NCBI GenBank assembly: GCA_019058365.1
Contig: JAHPZE010000008.1
Coordinates: 89,651-153,650 of the forward strand
Length of the DNA stretch: 64,000 bases
DNA from: Promethearchaeota archaeon
GTDB lineage: Archaea; Asgardarchaeota; Lokiarchaeia; Sigyniarchaeales; SOKP01
Reading direction: 5' to 3'
How positions within the stretch are numbered: position 1 is the stretch's first letter; every line of letters starts with the position of its first letter. The position numbers and the translations under genes were made by a program. Positions 17,704-26,296 of this stretch are shown here, piece after piece. The notes under the pieces are model-generated. The model saw only the letters and a program-made list of their open reading frames with translations, was not told the DNA's origin and did not search any database.

Positions 17704-17837
17704 ACATTTTAAACTTCCGAACTAGATATTATAAGCCTTTTCTTAAAATATAAAAAAAAATAAAAAAAAGAGAAAAGAAAGCCGGCTTTTTTCTCTTAAT
17801 AACCCCGTGATAAATACATTAACTATATACGATTTAT

Positions 17838-18092
17838 TTAAATTCCACCAGCTTGAGTAGCCATAACAGTAATTACATCTTTTTTTGGATGAATTCCTAT
17901 CTTTGCGAATTTTAGCTGGTCAGGGAGTACTTTCCCTTTAAAAATGAATTGTATGGCTAAAATTGGATTTAATTTATACTCTTGCTGTACAGTTTTTTTA
18001 ATTTCTGCAATTGAACTATTTGGATCTAGTTCTATCAATTTAATAGCTTGATCTGGAGGAACTCCCGTAAGTCTGAAACGATATTGAGTAAT
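17838..18092 (-). CDS. Ubiquitin-like beta-grasp protein ending in Gly-Gly-Ile
   Basis: An 84-residue ubiquitin-like protein. It reads like ubiquitin throughout: first strand YRFRLTG, second strand AIKLIELDP, helix IAEIKKTVQQEY, then FIFKGKVLPDQ (compare LIFAGKQLEDG) and a last strand VITVMATQ before AGGI. The double Gly is followed by one residue, so a peptidase would have to expose GG before conjugation. Starting at the first ordinary codon (TTG 18038) would delete the first two strands. No ATG, GTG or TTG exists further upstream in frame before a TGA. ATT at 18092-18090 fits: GTGAT lies exactly 5 bases before it. No E2 or E3 gene is adjacent; an E1/ThiF-like gene is at 25011. Confidence 0.8.
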   Translation of the reverse strand: MTQYRFRLTGVPPDQAIKLIELDPNSSIAEIKKTVQQEYKLNPILAIQFIFKGKVLPDQLKFAKIGIHPKKDVITVMATQAGGI

Positions 18093-18097
18093 TGTTA

Positions 18098-18102
18098 ATC
18101 AC
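18098..18102 (-). promoter_or_regulatory. Shine-Dalgarno GTGAT before an ATT start
   Basis: The reverse strand reads GGGTGTGAT, then TAACA, then ATT. GTGAT is complementary to ATCAC in the usual archaeal 16S tail, and the 5-base spacing is optimal. It decides the start of the ubiquitin-like gene. Confidence 0.55.
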
Positions 18103-18248
18103 ACCCTTTTTATTATTTTTAAATTGATTTGAATTAGATATTAATTATACAACTAATAAAATAAGGATTATCGTTTAATTTTCCGAACTTCAGTTTAAAT
18201 AATACACTTTTAGCTCTTAATCTACTCTAAACAATTTTAGAAGATAAG

Positions 18249-18446
18249 TTAAAATCGAAAAGGTTCTGGAGGGGGTCCTGGTGGTCCTGGTGGTCCTGGA
18301 GGATGTATAGGGCCTGGTTTTGGTAATGGGGGTGATGGAAACCTGCCTATTCTGTTTTCTAAACTTGAAATCCTTTGTTCAATTTTATCTAACCTTTCTT
18401 CAATGGTTTTTATCCTATTTAATATATTGGGGTTTTCTATTGTCAT
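18249..18446 (-). CDS. Small coiled-coil protein with proline-rich tail
   Basis: A 65-residue protein. Residues 7-33 form a clear heptad helix (IKTIEERLDKIEQRISSLENRI). The rest is a Pro/Gly tail: PPLPKPGPIHPP, then three PGP-type steps and PPPEPF. The helix would oligomerise and display several proline tails. Such tails are typical ligands for SH3, WW, EVH1 or profilin-type domains in eukaryotes. Asgard archaea have profilins, so this is worth noting, but no binding is shown. An AT-rich promoter region lies upstream. I know no named family. Confidence 0.6.
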   Translation of the reverse strand: MTIENPNILNRIKTIEERLDKIEQRISSLENRIGRFPSPPLPKPGPIHPPGPPGPPGPPPEPFRF

Positions 18447-18637
18447 TTGCTTATAATATTTTAATTATATTTTAATAATTTTCCAAGTTCTAACATTAAA
18501 TTTCTAATTTTTAAAATTTTACTTTATATTATTCTTAATATATACTAAATTTACATATATTTGTTTTTTCAACCTTTTTTAGTCTAAGTCCAGAAAAAAA
18601 GTATAAATTTTTATATTTTTATTTATACATTCTTATT

Positions 18638-19744
18638 ATGGAAACCTGGAATATATCCAAAAAGTTAAAGATTGAATTATTAAAAAAATCTGGCAACATC
18701 GAAGATAATAGTAGGAGAATATTATTTATTCTTAGAAATTTAGGTCCACAAAGATTTACAAATTTAGTGAAATATTCAAATTTAAGTAGATCAACCGTTT
18801 CTAAATATCTTACTTTTCATAGAAAAAATAAAAACATAGAGCAACGGTTAATTACCGATAAGGTAACAAACAAGCAATACAGAAGTTATGTAATTACTGA
18901 TAAAGGAATAGAAAAACTAGGGGAAGCACCCTTAAAATTAAAAGATGAAATATTTATTGTGAATGAATTAAAAGAAAACGTCAAGAAACTTGAGGATTTA
19001 ATAAATTTCTATAAAAAAATAAGCGTAGAAGATCCATTTATAATACATATTGTAAGAATTGTATCGAAAATTGGAGATAATTTTTTTGAATTACAGCAGG
19101 ATAAGGATTTATATTTATCACTATTTTATATATTTTATAACTCAATTCTGGGCCAAGGTGCATTAGCTAGAAAGTATTGGCATTTAGATGAGAAAAATAC
19201 TCAAAAATTTGCAGGATATAAAATTGACTTGGAACAATTCTGCATAATTCATAAAGTTTCAGAAGAAGCAATTAATTATCTTGCTAGAGTAAAACTAGTA
19301 AAAAATGAATTTGGTTTTTACTTAATTAAACGTGAACAAGATGATTTTTTCTTTCATGAAGAGGATTTACTGGGAACTACAACAATTAGACTCATAAAAG
19401 ATAAACTAATAGATGAAATTATTAATCTACAAGAAGGAATATATGATATGATATATGATCTTGACATTATGGCTGAAGAAATTGCTAATCAGTTAAAAGA
19501 AATGGGGCTAATATGGGAAGCAATTCAAGAACAATTTCAATTATTAGTATTAAATCTGATAATTAAGAATGCTATAGAAATGGGTTTTTTAGACATAGAA
19601 AGAGAGAAATTAATGGAAGGTGTTGCAAAATCAAAAAAATTATCTATGTCAATAGAGGGTAAAACATTACAGGAAGCAATTTTAAATAGTTCAAAGTTAG
19701 AATTAAATTTTAATATACTTACGTTAGCAACCAGAAATGAATAA
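18638..19744 (+). CDS. Winged-helix transcriptional regulator
   Basis: A 368-residue protein. Residues about 25-100 form a winged helix: ILFILRNLGPQRFTNLVKYSN, then the recognition helix LSRSTVSKYLTFHRK and a wing ending YVITDKGIEKL, of the ArsR/MarR type. The remaining 270 residues are mostly helical with no metal-binding or ligand-binding motif that I recognise. They may form a dimerisation or sensor domain. The promoter region contains TATA-like TTTTATATTTTTATTTATA at about 18608-18626, and the ATG follows by about 12 bases, so the mRNA may be nearly leaderless. Target genes are unknown; the gene is isolated, between a divergent small gene and convergent nadA. Confidence 0.8.
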   Translation: METWNISKKLKIELLKKSGNIEDNSRRILFILRNLGPQRFTNLVKYSNLSRSTVSKYLTFHRKNKNIEQRLITDKVTNKQYRSYVITDKGIEKLGEAPLKLKDEIFIVNELKENVKKLEDLINFYKKISVEDPFIIHIVRIVSKIGDNFFELQQDKDLYLSLFYIFYNSILGQGALARKYWHLDEKNTQKFAGYKIDLEQFCIIHKVSEEAINYLARVKLVKNEFGFYLIKREQDDFFFHEEDLLGTTTIRLIKDKLIDEIINLQEGIYDMIYDLDIMAEEIANQLKEMGLIWEAIQEQFQLLVLNLIIKNAIEMGFLDIEREKLMEGVAKSKKLSMSIEGKTLQEAILNSSKLELNFNILTLATRNE

Positions 19745-19808
19745 AATTCTGATATTTTATATATGTTTAACTCATGAAAATTACTCAATATTCTTCTTTT
19801 TAAACTTA

Positions 19809-20753
19809 TTAAGAAAATTCAAGCATCTTCTCAATTGGTTTAATCGCTTTATTCGCGATTTCAGGAGGGACTTTAACCTCAAATGCTTTATCGTCCAGAT
19901 TTTCTAAAAGATATTTAATTAATTCAAGATTATGTTTTTTCATATTATAACATACTAATTTTTCTTTTGCTAAGTTAAAGTTTTTGTCTGGAAAATCCTG
20001 AATTAAACGTTCTAAAAGCCCAACTTCCGTTCCTATTATAAATTCATTTATTTTTGCAGAATTTTCCTTAACATAATTATACATTCGGGTAGTAGACCCT
20101 ACGTAATCTGATAAGTCTCTAACTTGCCTAATACACTCAGGATGAACTATAAGTTTTGCTTTAGGATATTTCTCTTTCACAGCCTTAATATCTTCTATAG
20201 TTATTTGTGAGTGAACATAACAATGACCTTCATCTGGCATTTTTATAGTTTTTATCTTAGAGATTTGTTCAGCATAATCTGCTAGGTTTGCATCTGGACC
20301 AAATAAAACAGAATTCACATCAAACTCGTGGCTAATCTTTTCAACAATTTTAACAGCATTAGCAGATGTGCAACATATATCTGCTTCAGCTTTTACAGCT
20401 GCAGTTGAATTTACATACACAATCGTAGGCAAACTTGGATGTATTTCTTTAAATTGCCTCACCATTTCGGGAGTAAGGAAAGCAGCCATAGGACAACAAG
20501 ATTCTGGATTAGGGATTAGTACATGTTTATTGGGATTAAGTATTGAGGCTGTTTCTGCCATAAAATCGACTCCCGCAAAAATTATATATTCTGAGTTTAC
20601 TTTTTCTTTTGCTGTACGTGATAATCCGAGAGAATCCCCTAAAAAATCAGCAATTTCTTGTATTTCAATTGGTTGATAATAATGTGCTAAAATTACCACA
20701 TCATTTTTTTTCTTTAAGGTGAGTATTTCTTCCTGTAATTGTTTTGTAGTCAT
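19809..20753 (-). CDS. nadA: Quinolinate synthase NadA
   Basis: A 314-residue quinolinate synthase, which condenses iminoaspartate and dihydroxyacetone phosphate in NAD biosynthesis. The start (HYYQPIEIQEIADFLGDS) and the SLGLSR segment match the family. The three ligands of the [4Fe-4S] cluster are expected in ESCCPMA (C86 or C87), HPEC (C197) and VCYNM (C258), and all are present. YVNSTAAVKAEADICCTS and TTRMYNYV are the other conserved blocks. Length is that of archaeal forms. No nadB/aspartate dehydrogenase or nadC is adjacent. A salvage gene, nicotinamidase, lies at 60454-61128. Confidence 0.95.
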   Translation of the reverse strand: MTTKQLQEEILTLKKKNDVVILAHYYQPIEIQEIADFLGDSLGLSRTAKEKVNSEYIIFAGVDFMAETASILNPNKHVLIPNPESCCPMAAFLTPEMVRQFKEIHPSLPTIVYVNSTAAVKAEADICCTSANAVKIVEKISHEFDVNSVLFGPDANLADYAEQISKIKTIKMPDEGHCYVHSQITIEDIKAVKEKYPKAKLIVHPECIRQVRDLSDYVGSTTRMYNYVKENSAKINEFIIGTEVGLLERLIQDFPDKNFNLAKEKLVCYNMKKHNLELIKYLLENLDDKAFEVKVPPEIANKAIKPIEKMLEFS

Positions 20754-20874
20754 ATTATTATTAAATTATTTTCAAATATTCTAATATTTATAAAAAATTT
20801 AAATTAAAATAAGTTCTCTTGTAATAAAAAATAACACTAAAGAGAATAATAAAGAAAAGAAAAAAAATAACTTG

Positions 20875-21744
20875 TTATATATTAAAGATTTCTCTAAATC
20901 TATTTTGATCTACAATATTTGCTGCTAAAATATTACTCATTGAATTAATACCTGTTTTATGCCCTTCTTTGTCAAATCCCGCACAGAAATCACCGCAGAC
21001 ATAAACATTCTTAAATTTATGGATAATCATTAGTTCAAATGTTAAAAGAAATACTTTTACATTAGTTATAACTCCAAAAACTCCTATTTTTACTTCTTTA
21101 TGAGAGCTCCCTGCATTTTTAATAATTGTTTCTATTACTGATTCGAGATCTGTCTCGTCAAATGAACTAAGACTATTTGAATTTATTATCACGTTAAAAT
21201 CATGATGTTCTTGAATTAATTCATTCAATGGTGATATAAATTTCGCTCCATAAGTACCTTTTATGCAGTGAGGCCCAAAAAGATCCATTTCTCCTTTTTG
21301 TGTTTCATCGGTCTGGTCATGCCAATCTCTTAAATGAATACATTGATACTCTACTCCACTAGTTTCATTTGAATTTGATTCAGATGCTTTATTCATTAAA
21401 TCTCGTATAAATTGGGGTAATTTATCTCCATCCCATAATCTTCTAGATTCATCATAATCAACATGAACTCTCTGTCTATAATATTCTAAAATATGATGGT
21501 AAGATAGAGGTGTCTCAATAGGCTCATTACTAACATTTTGCTTCAACCATTGTATAAATTTGTCGAGGTTTGCTTCACTAGTATCTCTATTCTGATTTAA
21601 GAAATATTCCATCCACTTATTTGAGACTTGTTCATACCCTACTTTCAAATCGTCATTTACAATTATGTTGTTATCTAACGGTTCAATAAAATCATTCTGA
21701 ACTGAACAGGTTATGATAATATTTAATTTTTTATTTACTTCCAT
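20875..21744 (-). CDS. Isochorismatase-fold protein without catalytic triad
   Basis: A 289-residue protein with the isochorismatase/nicotinamidase fold: ITCSVQNDFI at the start, HLRDWHDQ, HCIKGTYGAKFI and the late NVYVCGDFCAGF. The catalytic triad of the family is lost. The Asp of DxQNDF is S14, the Lys before SAF is S189 (NSNSLSSF), and the nucleophilic Cys of GxxTxxCV is K230 (GVITNVKV). An insertion of about 90 residues (35-125) follows the first strand. It is therefore probably a binding or scaffold protein. It overlaps by 14 bases with the membrane WD40 gene upstream in the same operon, so the two proteins likely act together. Compare the intact nicotinamidase at 60454. Confidence 0.75.
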   Translation of the reverse strand: MEVNKKLNIIITCSVQNDFIEPLDNNIIVNDDLKVGYEQVSNKWMEYFLNQNRDTSEANLDKFIQWLKQNVSNEPIETPLSYHHILEYYRQRVHVDYDESRRLWDGDKLPQFIRDLMNKASESNSNETSGVEYQCIHLRDWHDQTDETQKGEMDLFGPHCIKGTYGAKFISPLNELIQEHHDFNVIINSNSLSSFDETDLESVIETIIKNAGSSHKEVKIGVFGVITNVKVFLLTFELMIIHKFKNVYVCGDFCAGFDKEGHKTGINSMSNILAANIVDQNRFREIFNI

Positions 21745-24190
21745 ATTTTTTTCTCCTCCTTTTTCTCATTTTCTCATCCAATTCATCTATATCAATATCT
21801 CTTTTTTTTGAACCACGTGACTGTATTATCATCATTATGAAAATCAAGAGAATAATCCCGATTGAAGCGACATTCACGAGTGTTGAAATCCATCCGGGCA
21901 TTTCAAAATTTGGGATAATAGACGGTAATCCTACTTCAATAAAACCCCAAAAACTTAATAAAAATTCTACAATTATGATTTTAGCAAAATATTCATCAAT
22001 CATTTTACCTAATGTTGATACTATACCTTTGCCAATTTTAACACTAGTTTTTGGGGTTAAAGGATATATGAAATTATCTTTAAAGGCTTCAATAATTTTG
22101 TAATCTTCTTTATCACTTCTGGTCGATTCTGATGGTTCTAATGTACTTGTATATTCTACTGTAATTTTCCTTATGAAAATATTAGCAAAATCTTCAACAC
22201 AGTAGCCTTCATCAATCTGAAATGTACAATCTGAATAATAAATGTATTCGGGATCATTGATCTCCTTAAATTTTTTTAATGAATGTTTTGGATTGGCTAA
22301 AATTTTTAGGAAATTTTTTGAATAAGTGAAATCTGAAAATACTAGATTGTCTTTATCCCCTCGATCATCTTCAATATCAATGTTGATGTTATTTATTAAT
22401 GGAATGAAGGTTGTTGGAACCTTATTTAATACTATTAAAAATCGGATTTGAGTTTGGCTTCTATCCTTTAAAATGATGAATGGGGGATCTCCTGTTTGAC
22501 CTGTTATTTCTACAAAATTAGAATCCTCAATTTTTTCACCCATTTCTGAAGTTGTTATATATAATTTGAAGCTCCATGGAATATCTGGTAATTTGAAGAT
22601 CGAATTTCTAATACTATTCCAATATGCCTCATAATTTTGTTTTACTCCCAGCATAAATTCCTTTTGGGATTTCAATTTTGACTCAAACTTCATAAAAGAT
22701 GGGATAAAGAAATTACCAAGCTCTCGCATATCATATTCTATTTTTTGTTCTATTTTATTTGCTAACTCAATTTTCCTTGCTTTTATTAAGCGTTTTTTTA
22801 TAATATTATATAATTTATTAAGAGAGTCTAAGTTTTCAGGGCTATATTTAGCAATCTGTTTTAAATTATCTCCGTAGATCTTTCGATATAACTCTTGATC
22901 ATGCATTTTTAGGAACTTTAGTTGTTGAATGAAGTGCCATACACTACCAAAATTACGTAGAATTACAATCTTGTTATATTTTGAGACAATGATATAACGA
23001 TTATCGGGAGTGATTTTAATATTTTTTACAAAATTTAATCCTTTTACTTGAACCTCTTTTGTTTTGTGTTTTATATTTTCTTCATGTATATTCATGTAAT
23101 AATGCATATCTATGCTTCTTATCCAGTTAAATTCATTTAAATCCCAGATTTTGATAGTATCATCTTTAGCAACTGACATCAAATAATTATCATCGGTTTG
23201 AACATCTATAGTTAGAACTGCTTCAGAATGTCCCATGAGTTCCTTCTTTTTGGTATACAAATTTGAATTGATTCTTTCCCAGATAGTTATCGTAGTGTCG
23301 GTAGAAGAAGTTGCGATCCATTTACCATTTTTGATAATGCTTATATCTGTTATTGCGCCATCATGTTCCCCTATTAATACAGCATCTGTTTCTGTCGAAA
23401 TATTCCACAATTTTACCTTTCCATCTTTGGAACCCGTGATTATAAAATGTTCTTCCAAATCTCTGTTGATCGTCATTTTTGTAATCCAAACATCATTTGT
23501 CCCAATGATTTTTGTTTCTTCGTTTTTAGAAATCACTCCTGAATCATCTATGGAAATTCTCATTTCATTTAATGTGTTATCATCAGTTTTATTTTTCCAT
23601 ATTGTAGTATATATGTTATTTAATACAAAATAAATATGAAGCAAACTATTCTGATTTAGATTTTTTTGAATCTTAATATCAAAAATAGATTTTGGATATT
23701 GCTTGGGGTCTTCACTTCCTCCAGTAAAGATAAATGATTTATAGTTTTTAAAATCCCATTTTCTTGTACCTGGTGTAAATTTAAAGCACCAAATGTATAT
23801 ATCTCCAATTATACTCCCAGCACATATTACCCACCAGTTAATATTTCCTATTTCCACAACCGCAGAATCGATGCATAAAAGCCAATTTGTGACATTTGTA
23901 AATGCATTGTTCCTTTTGTCTGCTTGAAGGATTATTTCTGGCTTAGTTTCACCCTCTAGTAGTTCATCGATACTCCACACAATTAAATATGGATCTTCAT
24001 GTTCTTCGCATGCGGAGCAAGATATTAAGAATTTTCCATCAGGGCTTATTTCAATGTCTCTCACTTCAAGTTTATGCTGTGATAATACAGTTTCGATTGC
24101 TTTTTTAGAGATTTTTGCTTCGCTAGAGATTTTTTCGTCATTATCTTTCTTAGAAATTTTACTATCGATGGACGATGTTTCCATTTTCAT
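21731..24190 (-). CDS. Membrane-anchored WD40-repeat protein
   Basis: An 819-residue protein. Residues about 35-420 hold WD40 repeats, the clearest being VKLWNIS, ITIWER and IKIWDLN, with GHSEAVLTIDV between them; enough for one seven-bladed propeller. A helical region (430-540) and a beta-rich domain (about 545-690) follow. Two hydrophobic segments near 740-760 and 772-796 anchor it in the membrane, and the tail is very basic (RKRRRKKYGSK). The propeller is thus on one face of the membrane as a protein-binding platform, probably cytoplasmic. It precedes and overlaps the pseudo-isochorismatase gene by 14 bases. Start ATG 24190. The 24191-24428 gap holds only AT-rich promoter sequence. Confidence 0.8.
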   Translation of the reverse strand: MKMETSSIDSKISKKDNDEKISSEAKISKKAIETVLSQHKLEVRDIEISPDGKFLISCSACEEHEDPYLIVWSIDELLEGETKPEIILQADKRNNAFTNVTNWLLCIDSAVVEIGNINWWVICAGSIIGDIYIWCFKFTPGTRKWDFKNYKSFIFTGGSEDPKQYPKSIFDIKIQKNLNQNSLLHIYFVLNNIYTTIWKNKTDDNTLNEMRISIDDSGVISKNEETKIIGTNDVWITKMTINRDLEEHFIITGSKDGKVKLWNISTETDAVLIGEHDGAITDISIIKNGKWIATSSTDTTITIWERINSNLYTKKKELMGHSEAVLTIDVQTDDNYLMSVAKDDTIKIWDLNEFNWIRSIDMHYYMNIHEENIKHKTKEVQVKGLNFVKNIKITPDNRYIIVSKYNKIVILRNFGSVWHFIQQLKFLKMHDQELYRKIYGDNLKQIAKYSPENLDSLNKLYNIIKKRLIKARKIELANKIEQKIEYDMRELGNFFIPSFMKFESKLKSQKEFMLGVKQNYEAYWNSIRNSIFKLPDIPWSFKLYITTSEMGEKIEDSNFVEITGQTGDPPFIILKDRSQTQIRFLIVLNKVPTTFIPLINNINIDIEDDRGDKDNLVFSDFTYSKNFLKILANPKHSLKKFKEINDPEYIYYSDCTFQIDEGYCVEDFANIFIRKITVEYTSTLEPSESTRSDKEDYKIIEAFKDNFIYPLTPKTSVKIGKGIVSTLGKMIDEYFAKIIIVEFLLSFWGFIEVGLPSIIPNFEMPGWISTLVNVASIGIILLIFIMMIIQSRGSKKRDIDIDELDEKMRKRRRKKYGSK

Positions 24191-24428
24191 TACTTTGATA
24201 AGATATATTTTGAATTATTTTATTAGATTTGTTATTATATGAAAGCAAACATATAAAAATTCTTAAGCTTCATTACTTCTACTAATCAATGAATAGAATC
24301 AAAATTTCAAAATTTCTAATTTTTTCTTTTTTTTATAGATTCTGAGAGTTAATCACAGTTATTATAAAAATACTTATCAAAATGTTATTATTTCTACTTT
24401 AATTCTTCAAATTTAAAAATACTTTGAA

Positions 24429-24986
24429 ATGAAAAAAATGCCAATTATAATGCCATGTCCAAGAACTGGAAAAAAACCACAGATTCATGAGTCTGTATAT
24501 ATTGCACCAACTGCTGTTATCATTGGAGATGTAACAATTGGAGAATTGAGTAATATTTGGTTTGGCGCTGTTTTAAGAGGAGATTCAGGACCTATCAGGA
24601 TCGATAAAAATACAAGCATCCAAGAAAATGTTACTATTCATATGGAAATGGGAACATCAGTTACTATTGGGTCAGAATGCATAATCGGGCATCATGCGAT
24701 GATTCATGGGCCAATATCTATAGGAAATGGCTGTTTGATTGGTATTGGTAGCAATGTACTTCATAACACTAAAATGAATGACGGATCTATGATTGCTGCA
24801 GGTGCGGTAACTACTAATAAAGAAATACCTAGAAGACAGTTATGGGCCGGTGTACCAGCAAAATTCTTAAAAGAATTTCCAGAAGAAGAAGAATTCATTG
24901 GTAAGAAAACTTCGGGAGACTATGCGGACAGGGGTAAAAAGTTTAAAGCATTTTTTGAGCAGAATCCAAAATATAGTCATTTATAA
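24429..24986 (+). CDS. Gamma-carbonic anhydrase-like hexapeptide-repeat protein
   Basis: A 185-residue left-handed beta-helix protein of the gamma-carbonic anhydrase/PaaY group. Hexapeptide steps run from about 25 to 140. Conserved residues are R and D in LRGDSGP, N and H in NVTIHME, and the zinc ligands in IGHHAMIHG. These three His positions match those of gamma-class enzymes, which bind Zn or Fe at trimer interfaces. The C-terminal helix (RRQLWAGVPAKFLKEF) is typical. It could hydrate CO2 or act on a CoA thioester; sequence alone does not tell. It is monocistronic and convergent with the ThiF-like gene. Confidence 0.88.
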   Translation: MKKMPIIMPCPRTGKKPQIHESVYIAPTAVIIGDVTIGELSNIWFGAVLRGDSGPIRIDKNTSIQENVTIHMEMGTSVTIGSECIIGHHAMIHGPISIGNGCLIGIGSNVLHNTKMNDGSMIAAGAVTTNKEIPRRQLWAGVPAKFLKEFPEEEEFIGKKTSGDYADRGKKFKAFFEQNPKYSHL

Positions 24987-25010
24987 AAAATGAGTTAATA
25001 CTCTATTTTC

Positions 25011-25751
25011 TCATCCTGAACAGATACACTTTTCACTTTTAACAATTTCGATTATATTGAATCTTAAATCTATAAGATTAACCATTAGAATTTTATTTTC
25101 CAAGTTTGGAAGCCCTAAAGCCGTTTTTATTACTTCTAACGCTTCCAATGTTCCCAAAATTCCTGGAGTAACCCCAATTACGGGTAAGGGACCCTCATTT
25201 GGGGGAGTTTCAAGTGGTTTAGGAAAAACACATTGATAACAAGCTGTTTCTTTTGGATTGATAGTAATAATTTGACCGTAAAAATCCTTTATTCCAGCAA
25301 TCACACATCGTAAATTACTCTCAATAGCAATTTTATTAACCAAAAATTTTGTTTTAAAGTTATCACTGCAATCTACTATAAAATCATAATTTTTCTCCTT
25401 AAGATATTTCTGAATGGAATCCTCATCAACATAGTCTTTATAAGTGTTAATTTTAACGTCTGAATTAAGTTTCGATAATACTTCTTTTGCCGATTTTACC
25501 TTATCCTCTCTAATTTGGGTTTCATTGTAAAGGATTTGCCTTTGCAAATTTGAGATATCTACAACATCATTATCAATTATGGTTAACTCGTTTATTCCTG
25601 CAGCTGTGAGGTATAAAGCAAATGGTGAGCCTAAACCTCCCGCTCCAATTTGTAGAACTTTAATTTTTGATAATTTTTCTTGACCTTCCTCTCCAATTAC
25701 AGGAGATATAATTTGTCTTGAGTATCTTGCTTTTTGTTTTTCACTTAAAAT
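25011..25751 (-). CDS. ThiF/MoeB/E1-like adenylyltransferase
   Basis: A 246-residue E1-superfamily enzyme, which adenylates the C-terminal Gly of ubiquitin-fold proteins such as MoaD, ThiS or Urm1-like partners. It opens LSEKQKARYSRQI, followed by the nucleotide loop GAGGLGSP, then IDNDVVDISNLQRQ and the DCSDNFKTKFLVNK motif. Zinc cysteines are CYQC and the C-terminal CIC. The first ordinary start codon (TTG 25547) would remove the whole ATP-binding loop, so it cannot be right. In frame upstream there is only ATT at 25751 before a TGA, and GTGAT lies exactly 5 bases before that ATT. An ATG with TGATG overlap to the roadblock gene exists at 25758 but is out of frame by one base. Confidence 0.82.
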   Translation of the reverse strand: MLSEKQKARYSRQIISPVIGEEGQEKLSKIKVLQIGAGGLGSPFALYLTAAGINELTIIDNDVVDISNLQRQILYNETQIREDKVKSAKEVLSKLNSDVKINTYKDYVDEDSIQKYLKEKNYDFIVDCSDNFKTKFLVNKIAIESNLRCVIAGIKDFYGQIITINPKETACYQCVFPKPLETPPNEGPLPVIGVTPGILGTLEALEVIKTALGLPNLENKILMVNLIDLRFNIIEIVKSEKCICSG

Positions 25752-25756
25752 ATTAC

Positions 25757-25761
25757 ATCAC
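25757..25761 (-). promoter_or_regulatory. Shine-Dalgarno GTGAT before an ATT start
   Basis: The reverse strand reads GTGAT, GTAAT, then ATT at 25751. GTGAT also holds the TGA stop of the roadblock gene, which suggests translational coupling. Same spacing as in the ubiquitin-like gene. Confidence 0.5.
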
Positions 25762-26141
25762 TTTTGTATAATTTTTTTTATATTTGATACAAATTCTTCA
25801 ATCTCGATGAGGATCAAACCTAAATCTACATTTAAGTCAATTAAAGAAACTAAAATTGTATTAGGATCTACCTCTACAACTATAAACTGATAATCTTGAT
25901 ATTCCACAGTTAAATTCTTTATTTGATTAAATTCTAAACTTGAAGTAGCGGTTTCAATTGCTTCAAACATAGTTGCTGCAAGTGCTCCAAATCGTCTTTC
26001 ATCAATTTCTCTTGGTAATCTTGAAGAAATAAGTAATCCATTACGATTTACTAGAGCAGTACCGATAATATCACTAAATTTTTCTAATCTCTCAAGTTCT
26101 TCATTGAGATTTTTAGACATTAATTCATTCTTAGAGCTCAT
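25758..26141 (-). CDS. Roadblock/LC7-domain protein
   Basis: A 127-residue single roadblock domain. The pattern of a leading helix (LERLEKFSDI), strand IGTALVNRNGLLISSRLP, helix FGALAATMFEAIETATSSL, then strands LTVEYQDYQFIVVEV and TILVSLIDLNVDLGLIL is typical of MglB and LC7-like proteins. Roadblock proteins dimerise and act as GTPase regulators (GAP- or GEF-like scaffolds for Ras-type GTPases). The DNA ends with TGA followed at once by the ThiF-like gene, so the two probably form an operon. Its GTPase partner is not adjacent; a GTPase is at 227-826. Confidence 0.88.
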   Translation of the reverse strand: MSSKNELMSKNLNEELERLEKFSDIIGTALVNRNGLLISSRLPREIDERRFGALAATMFEAIETATSSLEFNQIKNLTVEYQDYQFIVVEVDPNTILVSLIDLNVDLGLILIEIEEFVSNIKKIIQK

Positions 26142-26296
26142 TTTTAGAGTAAAATTAGATATTCTGAGAAAATTTGATTTAAATGGAATTTAAACTAAAA
26201 GCCTTAAAGTTAGAAAATTAGGCAATTATATTTATAATTTTAGAATTGAATTATCCTCAACAAAATGAATTATCTAATTATTAAGTAATAAGATTT

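Noticed and set aside
21837..22103. 88-codon frame opposite the WD40 gene's membrane end
   Set aside because: Antisense of the hydrophobic C-terminal part of the WD40 gene; no independent promoter or start.
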